A stretch of 64,000 bases of DNA from NCBI RefSeq assembly GCF_001424425.1, contig NZ_LMPT01000019.1, positions 857,372 to 921,371 of the forward strand, read 5' to 3'. Under the pieces are notes generated by a model. It did no database searches. It saw nothing but the letters and a program-made list of their open reading frames with translations, and was not told where the DNA came from. The translations under genes and the position numbers were made by a program. This stretch comes from Acidovorax sp. Leaf191. Its GTDB lineage: Bacteria; Pseudomonadota; Gammaproteobacteria; Burkholderiales; Burkholderiaceae_C. Shown one piece after another: positions 8,524 to 18,001 of the stretch (positions are counted from its first letter, which is position 1; each line of letters starts with the position of its first letter).

Positions 8524-9512
8524 GACGCAGCACATTCCTCAAAGCCCTGCCTGCAGTCTTGGCGGGACACCTGGCGGGTGCCAGCCTGCTGATCACGCCG
8601 CATGCCCGTGCTGCCGAGGACGCCTGGCCCAGCAAGCCGATCCGGCTCATCGTGCCTGCCGCGCCGGGTGGCGGATCGGACACGGTGGCGCGGATCGTGG
8701 CACAGGCCCTGGGTGAAAAACTGGGCCAGCCCGTGGTGGTGGACAACCGCGCGGGCGCAGCGGGCACGCTGGGTGTGGCCGTGGGCCTTCAGGCGCCCGC
8801 CGATGGCTACACCTTCATCTGGTGCACGCCGTCGGCGCAGATCATGTCGCCAGGCAGCATCCGCTACGACCCGGTCAAGGACCTGGCCCCCGTCAGCATG
8901 CTGGTGTCTGCCTCCTACCTGCTGGTGGTGGGCAATCAGCAACCCTGGCGAACCGTGCGCGAGCTGGCCGATGCCGCGCGCGACAAGCCGGGCCAGCTGA
9001 ACTACGGCACGGCGGGAACCGGCTCTTTCGGCCACTACATGGCCGCATCGTTCGGCCTGGCCGCCGGCGGCGAGCTGACGCAGGTGCCCTTCACCGGTGA
9101 AGGGCCCGCCATGGTGGCGTTGATGCGCGGTGATGTGCAGATGGCCTTCATCAGCGGCGCCGGTGCATTGCCGCACGTGAGCTCCGGCCGGGTGCGCGCA
9201 TTGGGCGTCTCTGCAGCGCAGCCCATGGAAGGCATGCCGACGAACATTCCCGCGGTGGCTGCAAGCCTTCCGGGATTCGACCTGGTGGCCATCAACTACC
9301 TGGCCGCTCGCACTGGAACGCCGCAGCCCATTATCGACCGCATGAGCCAGGCCGTCCAGGCCGTGCTGTCCAACCCGTCCGTGCGGGAGCGGGTGCTGGG
9401 GCTGGGCGTGTCGCCCGTGGCCAGCACGCCCCAGGTGCTGGGCCAGCGCATCGCCATCGAGCGCAAGCGTGTTCAGGACACGCTGAAGCGCGCCGGCATC
9501 GTGCTGGAGTAG
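8520..9512 (+). CDS. Bug-family tripartite tricarboxylate transporter receptor (first)
   Basis: A 330-residue periplasmic binding protein of the Bug/TctC family, with an N-terminal export signal (MRRSTFLKALPAVLAGHLAG) and the family core WPSKPIRLIVPAAPGGGSD, DNRAGAAGTLG and NYGTAGTGSFGHY. Such proteins capture carboxylates and other small polar compounds for TctAB-type carriers. No tctA or tctB gene is nearby, so it may serve a carrier elsewhere or act in sensing. It overlaps the ligase gene by four bases. Confidence 0.92.
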   Translation: MRRSTFLKALPAVLAGHLAGASLLITPHARAAEDAWPSKPIRLIVPAAPGGGSDTVARIVAQALGEKLGQPVVVDNRAGAAGTLGVAVGLQAPADGYTFIWCTPSAQIMSPGSIRYDPVKDLAPVSMLVSASYLLVVGNQQPWRTVRELADAARDKPGQLNYGTAGTGSFGHYMAASFGLAAGGELTQVPFTGEGPAMVALMRGDVQMAFISGAGALPHVSSGRVRALGVSAAQPMEGMPTNIPAVAASLPGFDLVAINYLAARTGTPQPIIDRMSQAVQAVLSNPSVRERVLGLGVSPVASTPQVLGQRIAIERKRVQDTLKRAGIVLE

Positions 9513-9566
9513 CCGGCCCTCCATTCCCCTGGACATGCACAGACCACAACAATAGAACGAGACAAC

Positions 9567-10568
9567 ATGAGCCACACCCATCCCCCAAGCCAGGGACTTC
9601 GCCGCCGCGACGCGCTCGCCGCTGCATTGGCCGGCATCGCAACGCCCCTTGCTGCACTGGCCTCGGGCCCTGAGTCCAACTGGCCCCACCGGCCCGTGCG
9701 CATGGTGGTGCCGTTTCCGCCCGGCGGCGGCTCCGACGCCGTGGCCCGCATCCTCTCGACCGTTCTTTCGGAAAAGCTGGGCCAGCCGGTGGTGCTGGAC
9801 AACAAACCCGGCGGTGCCGGCACGGTCGGTGTGACCTACGCGCTGCAGCAACCAGCGGACGGCTACACCATCGTGTGGTGCACGCCCGCCGCGCAGTACC
9901 TGGCGCCCAAGTCGGTGCGCTACGACCCGGTGGCCGACTTCGCGCCGGTGAGCCAGACGGTGGCCGCCACCTACATTCTCGTGGTCGACCCGAAGCTGAA
10001 CATCCATTCGGTGGCCGATCTCGTCGCGGCGGCCAAGGCCAAGCCGGGCAGCATCAACTACGCCACTGCGGGGATCGGAGGCCAGGGCCACCTCATGGGG
10101 GCGTATTTCAACCTGCTGGCCGGTACCGACATGACCATGGTGCCCTTCACCGGCGAGGCTCCGGCCATCACGGGCGTGATCGGCAGCCAGGTGCATGCCA
10201 CGTTCGTGAGCAGTGCCGCCGCCATGCCGCAGGTCAAGGCGGGCAAGGTGCGGGCCATCGGCATGTCCGCGGCCAACCGCCTTCCCGGCATCCCCGCGGA
10301 CATTCCTCCGATTGCCGCGACGCTGCCGGGCTACGACGTCACGGCGATCAACTACATCGCCATGCGCAGCGGCACCCCCAAAGCCATCGTGGACCGCCTG
10401 AGCAAGCTCATCAACGAAGCACTGGCGACCCCGTCCGTGCGCGACCGCATCGCGGCCGTGGGCGTGGTGCCCGTCGGCAGCACGCCGGAGGAGCTCGGGC
10501 AGCGCGTGGCCGCGGAGCGCACCAAGTGGACGGACGTGCTGCAGAAAACCAACATCGTTCTCGAATGA
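9567..10568 (+). CDS. Bug-family tripartite tricarboxylate transporter receptor (second)
   Basis: A 333-residue paralogue of the preceding receptor. The N-terminus has a twin-arginine-like stretch (LRRRDALAAALAG) followed by the mature-domain start NWPHRPVRMVVPFPPGGGSD and the DNKPGGAGTVG motif. It is separated from the first receptor by 54 bases, the only sizeable gap in the operon, and overlaps the following SDR start (ATGA). Two adjacent paralogues may bind related ligands. No membrane subunits lie near it. Confidence 0.92.
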   Translation: MSHTHPPSQGLRRRDALAAALAGIATPLAALASGPESNWPHRPVRMVVPFPPGGGSDAVARILSTVLSEKLGQPVVLDNKPGGAGTVGVTYALQQPADGYTIVWCTPAAQYLAPKSVRYDPVADFAPVSQTVAATYILVVDPKLNIHSVADLVAAAKAKPGSINYATAGIGGQGHLMGAYFNLLAGTDMTMVPFTGEAPAITGVIGSQVHATFVSSAAAMPQVKAGKVRAIGMSAANRLPGIPADIPPIAATLPGYDVTAINYIAMRSGTPKAIVDRLSKLINEALATPSVRDRIAAVGVVPVGSTPEELGQRVAAERTKWTDVLQKTNIVLE

Positions 10569-11326
10569 CCATGGCGACTGAAAACTCCGCATCCGGCCAT
10601 GCGCGTTGTGCGGTGGTGACCGGCGCGGCCCGCGGCATTGGGCTGGCCATCGCCGAACAACTGGCGCGCGACGGCCTTTCGGTCGTCGCCACCGACCGGG
10701 ATGGCGAGCTGGCCCATGCCGAAGCCGAGCGTCTGCGTGCCCAGGGACTGGCCGTGCAAGGGGCCGCCCTGGATGTCCAGGACCGCGCGGCGGTCCGTGC
10801 GCTGTTCGCAACGCTGCCCGCCATCGACGTGGTCGTGAACAACGCGGGCATTGCCTCGACCATGATCCCCTTTCGCGAGCTGGACGCCGATCGGCTTCGC
10901 AGCATGATGGGCGTGAACCTGCTGGGCAGCTTCATCGTGGCCCAGGAGGCGGTGCGCCGCATGCCCGAGGGCGGGCGCGTAGTGCAGATCGCATCGCGCG
11001 GCTACCTCGGTGGGGCAGGGGCTGCGCACTACGTGGCCAGCAAGGCCGCCGTGGTGGGCATGGTGCGTGCCATGGCCATCGAGCTGCGCTGGCGCGGCAT
11101 CACCGTCAATGCCGTGGCGCCGGGCATGGTCGACACCCGGATGCTGGAAGGCTACACGCCCGAGATGCGGCGTGCGCTGGAACAGCGCGAGCCCGCGGGC
11201 GCAGCCGCCAGCCCGCAGACCATTGCCGACGCCGTGTCCTTCCTGGCATCGCCCCGGGCGGGGCAGTGCAACGGCCAGGTGCTGTTCGTGGACGGCGGCA
11301 AGAGCGTGGGCATGCCTCCGCTGTGA
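10565..11326 (+). CDS. SDR-family oxidoreductase (catalytically complete)
   Basis: A 253-residue classical SDR. TGAARGIGLA is the nucleotide motif, ATDRDGE carries the Asp after beta-2 that favours NAD, NNAGIAS is present, and the active site is a Ser (IASRG) plus YVASK. The start ATG overlaps the stop of the Bug gene; a second ATG two codons later is equally possible. It is directly followed by a second SDR-like gene that has lost all of these motifs, so the two may form a hetero-oligomer. The probable role is oxidation of a hydroxyacyl-CoA or ring alcohol. Confidence 0.92.
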   Translation: MTMATENSASGHARCAVVTGAARGIGLAIAEQLARDGLSVVATDRDGELAHAEAERLRAQGLAVQGAALDVQDRAAVRALFATLPAIDVVVNNAGIASTMIPFRELDADRLRSMMGVNLLGSFIVAQEAVRRMPEGGRVVQIASRGYLGGAGAAHYVASKAAVVGMVRAMAIELRWRGITVNAVAPGMVDTRMLEGYTPEMRRALEQREPAGAAASPQTIADAVSFLASPRAGQCNGQVLFVDGGKSVGMPPL

Positions 11327-11355
11327 CCGTCCCGGTACTTCACTCATCCGATGCC

Positions 11356-12003
11356 ATGTCCATGCCACCTTCCACCTCTACACACACCGCCAGCAAGCTG
11401 CTGCTCGTGGGCACGCAGGAGCCGCTGGCCCCGGCGATCCAGGCGCGCCTGGAACACGATGGCCACCAGGTGCTGGCCATCGCCAGCGAGGACCCTGCTG
11501 CGTTGCAAAGCGCCATCGCCGCCCTGGGAACGCTTGATGCGCTCGTGACGCTGACACCGACAACGCGCTCGAACCTGCAGTTCGACGAGATCGACGACGC
11601 TGCCTTCGAGACGGCGCTGGACGCCCAATTGCTGGCTCCGATCCGCGTGGCACAGGCGGCACTGCCGTATCTGGCAAAAGGCGCGCAGATCGTGCATGTC
11701 GGCTCGCGCGGCCACCAGGGCGCCTGGGGCGGCGTGCACCAGATGGCCGCGAGCGCAGGGCTGGTGGCCATGACCCGTTCCATGGCGCTCGAACTCCAGC
11801 CCGAAGGGCTCTGCGTCAACCTGGTCGCCAGCGAGTTCAGCAACGAGCGCCAGGACACCCCTGGCAACCGCGAGGCCGTCGCGCACGCGGTGAGCATGCT
11901 GGCCGCGCCGCACAACGGCATCACCGGCCAGTGCATCGTCGTCGACGGCCTGGCGTCGCTGCGGCTGAGCGAATCCCGCCGACCTTACGGTATCCATTCC
12001 TGA
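11356..12003 (+). CDS. Degenerate SDR-fold protein (probable pseudoenzyme subunit)
   Basis: About 215 residues with an SDR fold: HVGSRGHQGAWGG and MTRSMALELQPEGLCVNLV align with the helix-5 region of the preceding SDR, and the C-terminus has GQCIVVDGLASL. The glycine motif is replaced by LLVGTQEPLAPAI, NNAG is absent, and YxxxK is replaced by QMAAS, so neither the cofactor nor the catalytic dyad can be built. The reading frame is intact and coupled to its neighbour, which argues against simple decay. A GTG at 11323 that overlaps the upstream stop would give 226 residues. A precedent is BbsC, the inactive partner of BbsD in anaerobic toluene catabolism. A structural role beside the upstream SDR is inferred. 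Confidence 0.82.
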   Translation: MSMPPSTSTHTASKLLLVGTQEPLAPAIQARLEHDGHQVLAIASEDPAALQSAIAALGTLDALVTLTPTTRSNLQFDEIDDAAFETALDAQLLAPIRVAQAALPYLAKGAQIVHVGSRGHQGAWGGVHQMAASAGLVAMTRSMALELQPEGLCVNLVASEFSNERQDTPGNREAVAHAVSMLAAPHNGITGQCIVVDGLASLRLSESRRPYGIHS

Positions 12004-12035
12004 AATTCACTCACCCATCCATCCGAGGAGAACCT

Positions 12036-12803
12036 ATGCAATTCCTGAAGCTCAACGTCGAGAACCATGTGGCCGTGATCACCATGGACGCGCCCCCCGT
12101 GAATGCCGTGTCCGCCGGCCTCATGGACGAGATGATCGCTGCGTTTGACCAGATGAGCGACCGCGACGACGTGCGCGTGGTCGTGCTCACCGGCGCCGGC
12201 AAGATCTTCTGCGCCGGGGCCGACATCAAGAGCCGCGCCAACAAGACCTTCGAGCCCGGTGAGCGCTGGGCGCATTCGCGCCGCGCGCGCGAGCTCAGCT
12301 ATTCGATCATCGAATGCAAGAAGCCCGTGATCGCCGCCATCAACGGTGCGGCGCTCGGTGCCGGCCTGGGCATTGCCGTCTCTTGCGACATCCTGCTGTG
12401 CTCTGAAAATGCCTCCCTGGGCCTGCCCGAAGTGGACGTGGGCCTGATGGGGGGAGGGCGCCATGCCATGCGTGTGTGCGGCCACTCGCTCACGCGCCGC
12501 ATGATGCTGACCGGCGACCGCATCAGCGGCCCGGAGCTGTACCGCCGTGGCATCGTGGAAGTGTGCGTGCCGCTGGAGGAGCTGATGCCGGCAGCGATGG
12601 AAATGGCCGCACGCATTGCCTCCAAGAGCCCGATCGCCAGCCGCACCGCCAAGAACTCGGCGGCCACCATTGAGAACATGACGCTGCGCGACGGCTACCG
12701 CTTCGAGCAGAACATGACTGCCGAGCTGGGCCAGACCGAAGACTCGCGCGAGGCCATGCGCGCATTTGCCGAGAAGCGTCCCCCGGTGTTCCAGGGCCGT
12801 TGA
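12036..12803 (+). CDS. Enoyl-CoA hydratase/isomerase (crotonase) family protein (first)
   Basis: A 255-residue crotonase-fold enzyme acting on a CoA thioester. The ATG at 12036 follows GAGGAG. The oxyanion-hole segments are GAGKIFCAGADIKS near residue 57 and NGAALGAGLGIAV near residue 105. At the first catalytic Glu position of classical hydratases (GGGCELA) there is Gly (GAGLGIA), while the second Glu remains (LPEVDVG). It is therefore unlikely to be an ordinary hydratase; an isomerase, C-C hydrolase or ring-cleaving activity is more plausible. It is the last gene of the plus-strand operon, before a strong terminator. Confidence 0.9.
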   Translation: MQFLKLNVENHVAVITMDAPPVNAVSAGLMDEMIAAFDQMSDRDDVRVVVLTGAGKIFCAGADIKSRANKTFEPGERWAHSRRARELSYSIIECKKPVIAAINGAALGAGLGIAVSCDILLCSENASLGLPEVDVGLMGGGRHAMRVCGHSLTRRMMLTGDRISGPELYRRGIVEVCVPLEELMPAAMEMAARIASKSPIASRTAKNSAATIENMTLRDGYRFEQNMTAELGQTEDSREAMRAFAEKRPPVFQGR

Positions 12804-12819
12804 GACCCGCCGCCATGAC

Positions 12820-12846
12820 AAAGGCCGCGCACCGCGCGGCCTTTTT
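12820..12846 (+). terminator. Rho-independent terminator between convergent operons
   Basis: An 11-bp GC-rich stem (12820-12830 with 12834-12844) with a 3-base loop, followed by a T run. It ends the plus-strand operon and can also act weakly on the converging minus-strand operon. Confidence 0.9.
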
Positions 12847-12915
12847 GTTGGGTGACTGCCTTGGCCAGGGCCTGGGGTCGCAGGCCAGACGGGCGCTGGC
12901 TTGCGTTTGCTGGTT

Positions 12916-13689
12916 CTAGTTGGCCAGCATGCCGCCATCCACCGGCAGGGTCACGCCGTTGATGTAGCTGGCCATGGCCGATGCCAGGAACACCGCCGGT
13001 GCGGCAATCTCGTCGGGCTGGCCCATGCGGCCCTGCGGCGTGCGGCGCAAAAAGCCTTCGAGCCGGCGCGGGTCGGCACGGGTGGCCTCGGTCATCGCGG
13101 TCTCGATCACTCCCGGCGCGATGGCGTTGACCCGGATGCCATCGGCGCCCAGGTCCACGGCCATGCTCTGCGTGAACATCTTCACCGCACCCTTGGAGCT
13201 GGAATAGCCGATGCAGCCGCCCTGTGCAATGAAGGCTGCCCCCGAGGCGATGTTGATCACATTGCCGCGGGTCTGGCGCAGGGCTGGCAAGAACGCGTGC
13301 AACACGTTGAAGCCGCCCATGACGTTGACGTCGAACACCTGGCGCAGCTTGGCGTGCACTTCGGGCGCGTCGATCCCGGCGCGGATCAGGATGCCGGCGT
13401 TGTTGACCAGGATGTCCAGCGCGCCGATGTCGCGCCCCACCTGCTCCGCCAGGGCCGCGCATGCCGGCACGCTGGTGATGTCGAGCGCGAACGCCCACGC
13501 CTGCCCGCCGGAGCGGCGAATGTCCTCCACCGTCGCTGCGCAGTCTTCGGCGCGCAGATCCACCAGCACCACGCGGGCGCCGGCCCGGGCATAGTGCAGG
13601 GCGATGGCGCGGCCGATGCCCGCCGCCGCTCCGGTGACCAGCGCGAGGCGCCCTTCGAGCAGGCGAGCGGTTGTCGAATCGTTGTCCAT
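12916..13689 (-). CDS. SDR-family oxidoreductase
   Basis: A 257-residue classical SDR with TGAAAGIGRA, VLVDLRAED (Asp after beta-2, NAD type), NNAGILI and the active site YSSSK. The ATG at 13689 has AGGA six bases upstream. It is the last gene of the long minus-strand train that includes the Liv transporter, with 13 bases between it and livM. It probably oxidises a hydroxylated intermediate of the same pathway; the substrate cannot be read from the sequence. Confidence 0.92.
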   Translation of the reverse strand: MDNDSTTARLLEGRLALVTGAAAGIGRAIALHYARAGARVVLVDLRAEDCAATVEDIRRSGGQAWAFALDITSVPACAALAEQVGRDIGALDILVNNAGILIRAGIDAPEVHAKLRQVFDVNVMGGFNVLHAFLPALRQTRGNVINIASGAAFIAQGGCIGYSSSKGAVKMFTQSMAVDLGADGIRVNAIAPGVIETAMTEATRADPRRLEGFLRRTPQGRMGQPDEIAAPAVFLASAMASYINGVTLPVDGGMLAN

Positions 13690-13702
13690 GTCTTGTCCTG
13701 TG

Positions 13703-14671
13703 TCAGTGGGTTGCGTTGCCGGGGCGGCGGCGGGCCAGGTAGGCGTTGATCTCGCCGACGATGCCTCGGCGGAACAGCATCACCACCAGGACGAAGACGG
13801 TGCCTTGCACGATCAGCACCGCCTCTGCGATGGATGAGAGCGAGTTGGCCATGGTGACCACCACGATGGCACCTGCCACCGGGCCCAGCAGCGTCTGCAG
13901 GCCGCCCACGATGCCCATCAGCAGCGCCTCGCCCGAAGTGACCCAGCTCACGTCGTTGAGCGTGGCGATCTGGAACACGATGCTCTTCATGCCGCCTGCG
14001 AGCCCCGCCAACGCTGCAGACAGCGTGAAGGCCAGCAGCTTGTAGCGGTTCACGCGGTAGCCCAGTGAAATGGCCCGTGGCTCGTTGTCCCGGATGGCGG
14101 TCAGCACCTGGCCGAAAGGCGAGTACACGATGCGCCAGATCAGCCAGAAGGCTGCCACCACGGCCAGCATCACCACGTAGTACAAGGTGGTGTTGTTGGC
14201 CAGGTCGATGACACCGAAGAGATGGCCGCGTGGCACGCTCTGGATGCCGTCCTCCCCACCGGTGAACGGAGAGCACAGCGCGATGAAGTAGACCAGCTGT
14301 GCGCTGGCCAGGGTGATCATCGAGAACGCGATGCCCGCACGCCGGATGGCGAGCAGGCCGGTGATGGCGCCGATGGCGGCCGCCACGACGACGCCGAACG
14401 CCACGCCCAGCGCGGGGTCGAACCCCCACACCTTGACCGCGTGCGCGGTGCCATAGGCGGCCGAGCCGAAGAACATGGCATGCCCGAAGGACAGCAGGCC
14501 CACATAGCCCACCAGCAGGTTGAGCGAAGCGGCCAGCAGGGCGAAGCACAGCAGCTTCATCAGGAAGATCGGATAGGCCACGAAAGGAGCGGCCAGCAGC
14601 ACCACGGCGCCGGCGATCAGCAGCGGGCGCTGGTAGCGCACCATGCGGGAGGAAGAGGAGGAGTCGTTCAT
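13703..14671 (-). CDS. livM: Branched-chain-type ABC transporter permease LivM
   Basis: A 322-residue inner-membrane permease with 8-10 hydrophobic segments. Family motifs are LVGYVGLLSFGHAMFFG near residue 60, the cytoplasmic loop SPFGQVLTAIRDNEPRA near residue 190 that contacts the ATPase, and the LAGGMKS segment. I placed the start at MNDSSSSS (14671), which has AGGA eight bases upstream; an ATG three codons earlier has its AGG too close. The upstream livH lies 17 bases away. With LivH, LivF, LivG and the two binding proteins it forms a complete HAAT importer, here probably for the island's aromatic or alicyclic acid rather than for leucine. Confidence 0.93.
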   Translation of the reverse strand: MNDSSSSSRMVRYQRPLLIAGAVVLLAAPFVAYPIFLMKLLCFALLAASLNLLVGYVGLLSFGHAMFFGSAAYGTAHAVKVWGFDPALGVAFGVVVAAAIGAITGLLAIRRAGIAFSMITLASAQLVYFIALCSPFTGGEDGIQSVPRGHLFGVIDLANNTTLYYVVMLAVVAAFWLIWRIVYSPFGQVLTAIRDNEPRAISLGYRVNRYKLLAFTLSAALAGLAGGMKSIVFQIATLNDVSWVTSGEALLMGIVGGLQTLLGPVAGAIVVVTMANSLSSIAEAVLIVQGTVFVLVVMLFRRGIVGEINAYLARRRPGNATH

Positions 14672-14688
14672 CGCTGTCATCCTGGTTG

Positions 14689-15573
14689 TCACTTGGTACT
14701 GCCGAAAAGGCCGTTGGGGCGCACGGCGAGCGTGATCAGCATGATCACGAACACCACCATGCCGGCGCCGTCCGGGTAGACCACCTTGGTGATGCCCTCG
14801 ATCACGCCGAGCGCGAAGCCTGCGACGATGGCGCCCACGATGGATCCCATGCCGCCGATCACCACCACCGCGAACACCACGATGATCAGTTGCGAGCCCA
14901 TGAGCGGGTTGACCTGGTAGATCGGGGCGGCCATCACGCCGCTGAAACCGGCGAGAGCCACACCCAGGCCATAGGTCAGCATCAGCATGCGGGGAACCCG
15001 TATGCCAAAGGTGCGCACCAGGTTCGGGTTCTCCGTGGCTGCGCGCAGGTAGGACCCGAGCTTGGTGCGCTCGATCACGAACCAGGTCACGATGCACATG
15101 GTCAGCGAGGCCGCGATCACCCAGAGCCGGTACCAGGGGAAGAACGCCATGCTGGTGTCCAGCCCGCCCGCGATGGGGTTGGGATAAGGCTGGCCCGTGG
15201 CGCCGAACTTGTAGCGGAAGCTGCCCTCCAGGATCAGCGCGAAGCCGAAGGTCAGCAGCAGCGCGTACACGTGGTCGAGGTGGTAGAGCTTGCGCAGCAA
15301 AAAGCGCTCGAGCGCAATGCCCGTCGCACCCACGATCAGCGGGGCCAGCACCAGGGCCCACCAGTAGTTCAGGCCCAGGTACTCCAGCAGCCCCCAGGCC
15401 ACGAAGGCGCCCAGCATGTACTGCGCGCCGTGGGCGAAGTTCACCACGCGCAGCAGGCCGAAGATGATCGCCAGGCCCAGGCTCATCAGCGCGTAGAGCG
15501 AGCCGTTGATCATGCCGACCAGCAACTGCCCCGAGATGGCGGCCAGAGGGTATCCGAACAGGGAGTCGGGCAT
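14689..15573 (-). CDS. livH: Branched-chain-type ABC transporter permease LivH
   Basis: A 294-residue permease with eight predicted membrane segments. It shows the family opening NGSLYALMSLGLAIIFGLLRVVNFAHG, the ATPase-contact loop TKLGSYLRAATENPNLVRTFG, and a conserved C-terminal FAVVVIGGMGSIVGA block. The ATG at 15573 follows an AGGAGAC ribosome site. It partners LivM in the inner membrane, inside one operon with the ATPases and binding proteins. Confidence 0.94.
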   Translation of the reverse strand: MPDSLFGYPLAAISGQLLVGMINGSLYALMSLGLAIIFGLLRVVNFAHGAQYMLGAFVAWGLLEYLGLNYWWALVLAPLIVGATGIALERFLLRKLYHLDHVYALLLTFGFALILEGSFRYKFGATGQPYPNPIAGGLDTSMAFFPWYRLWVIAASLTMCIVTWFVIERTKLGSYLRAATENPNLVRTFGIRVPRMLMLTYGLGVALAGFSGVMAAPIYQVNPLMGSQLIIVVFAVVVIGGMGSIVGAIVAGFALGVIEGITKVVYPDGAGMVVFVIMLITLAVRPNGLFGSTK

Positions 15574-15619
15574 CGTTGATGTCTCCTGAGTGTTGTTCTT
15601 GTGTGCGGTGGGAAAGGGT

Positions 15620-16328
<709 letters not shown>

Positions 16329-16336
<8 letters not shown>

Positions 16337-17114
16337 GGGCTCCCCCTCCCACATAGGCTTCCCGCACGCGCGGGTCGGTGGACACCTCTTCGTAGCTGCC
16401 TTCGGCCAGCACCTCGCCGGCCTGCAGGACCGTGATGCGATCGCACAGTTCAGCCACGACCTTCATGTTGTGCTCGACCATGAGCACGGTGCGCTGCCGG
16501 GCCACCTCGGCGATCAGCCGCGTGACCGGGCCGATGTCCTCGTGGCCCAGGCCGGCCATCGGCTCGTCGAGCAGGATCATTTCAGGCTCGAGCGCCAGCG
16601 TGGTCGCCAGCTCCAGCGCCCGTTTGCGGCCGTAGGACAGGTCGGCGGCCATCTCGCGCTCGTAGCGCTCCAGGTTCACCGAGGCCAGGAGTTCCCGCGC
16701 CCGGGGTGTGTGCCGGTCCAGCGCCTTGTCGCTGCGCCAGAAGGCGAAGGTGCCGCCAGAGCGGCGCTGCAGCGCCACGCGCACGTTGTCCAGCACGCTC
16801 ATGGCGCCAAACACCGCCGAGATCTGGAACGAGCGCACCATGCCGCTGGCGGCCACGCTGGCCGGGTCACTGTGCGTGATGTCGCGGCCGTTGTAGTGGA
16901 TCCGGCCCGCGCTCGCAGGAATGGAAGTGGTCAGAAGATTGAAGCAGGTGGTCTTGCCGGCACCATTGGGGCCGATGAGCGCATGCACGCTGTGGCGCCG
17001 GATGGCCAGCGACACGTTGCGCACGGCGTGAAAGCCCATGAACTGCTTGCTCAGTCCCTCGGTGCGCAGGATCACGTCCTCGCCCGCATGGTGTGGCTGT
17101 TTGGATGGGTTCAC
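16329..17114 (-). CDS. livG: Branched-chain-type ABC transporter ATPase LivG
   Basis: A 261-residue ABC ATPase with Walker A GPNGAGKTT, signature LSYGRKRALE, Walker B MILLDEPMAGLG, switch MVEHN and the LivG-type C-terminal extension RVREAYVGGG. It starts at GTG 17114, whose GTGA overlaps the stop of the SMP-30 gene, so translation is coupled to the catabolic gene upstream. This physical coupling supports the idea that the transporter belongs to the degradation pathway. Confidence 0.93.
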
Positions 17115-18001
17115 GCCAGGGCCTCGTCGTCAAACAGCACTTCGGGCAAACCCCGAACCCCCAGGCCGTGGATGGCGAAGACCGCCCCTGCATCCGGGTG
17201 GTCGCTCTTCATGAGATTGCCGCTGTTGCTGATGCTCGTGACGTAGAGCACGTCCAGATCGGGCCCGCCGAAGCAGGGGCAGGTGGGGTAGGGCGTCGGG
17301 ACGTCCACCAGCCGCAGCAACTGCCCCTCGGGGGTGAAGCAGCCGACCTTGCCGGCCTGCACCAGCGCGACCCAGAGATTGCCCTCGGCATCCACCGTGG
17401 TGCCGTCGGGGGCCGAGCCGTGCACCCTGGTGTTAAACAGCGTGCGCGGCACGCCCACGGCGCCGGTCGCCGGGTCGTAGTCCACCGCGCTGACTTCGTC
17501 GCTGAAGCTGTCGGCGTGGTACAGGGTGCGCCCATCAGGGCTGAAGCAGGTGGCGTTGGCAAGCGCGATGCCACCGAAGAGCCGGGTGGCGCTGCCATCG
17601 CGCTCCAGCCGGTAATAGGCGCCGTCCTTGTCGTGGCGGCCCATGACCATGGAGCCGGCGACGAACCGTCCCTGGCGGTCGGTGCGGCCATCGTTCATGC
17701 GCATCGACGGGCCGCTGTGCACCACTTCGGCCAACCGGCGCGTGGTTCCCGTCACGGGGAAGAGCAGGTGGAAGCCGTCTTCGACCGACAGCACGAGCCG
17801 GCCGCGCCGGGTGAGCGCGATGGAGCCCACGTCGCTGGGCGTGGCCCACTCCATATGGCTGCCATCGCGCAGCCGGTGGACTTTGCGGGCCTTGGAGTCG
17901 ATCCAGTACAGGGCTTGTTCGCGCGTGTCCCACAGCGGGCACTCACCCAGCCGGTCGCGGTGTGCGCCGAGGACTTCGACGCGGGGGGATGCCAGGGTCA
18001 T
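17111..18001 (-). CDS. SMP-30/gluconolactonase-family lactonase
   Basis: A 296-residue six-bladed beta-propeller lactonase. The metal-ligand positions of the family are visible: Glu in LGECPLWD near residue 19, Asn-Asp in MRMNDGRTD near residue 103, Asn in ANATCFSPDG near residue 152, and Asp in APDGTTVDAEGN near residue 204. The ATG at 18001 has AAGGAG six bases upstream and overlaps the preceding stop (ATGA). A monooxygenase of Baeyer-Villiger type occurs in the same regulon, so this enzyme is a good candidate for opening the lactone that the monooxygenase would form. Confidence 0.92.
   Translation of the reverse strand: MTLASPRVEVLGAHRDRLGECPLWDTREQALYWIDSKARKVHRLRDGSHMEWATPSDVGSIALTRRGRLVLSVEDGFHLLFPVTGTTRRLAEVVHSGPSMRMNDGRTDRQGRFVAGSMVMGRHDKDGAYYRLERDGSATRLFGGIALANATCFSPDGRTLYHADSFSDEVSAVDYDPATGAVGVPRTLFNTRVHGSAPDGTTVDAEGNLWVALVQAGKVGCFTPEGQLLRLVDVPTPYPTCPCFGGPDLDVLYVTSISNSGNLMKSDHPDAGAVFAIHGLGVRGLPEVLFDDEALA

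Noticed and set aside
13703..15361. A 552-codon open frame across livH and livM
   Set aside because: Only its second part is LivM; the first part is livH read in the wrong frame. LivM starts near 14671.
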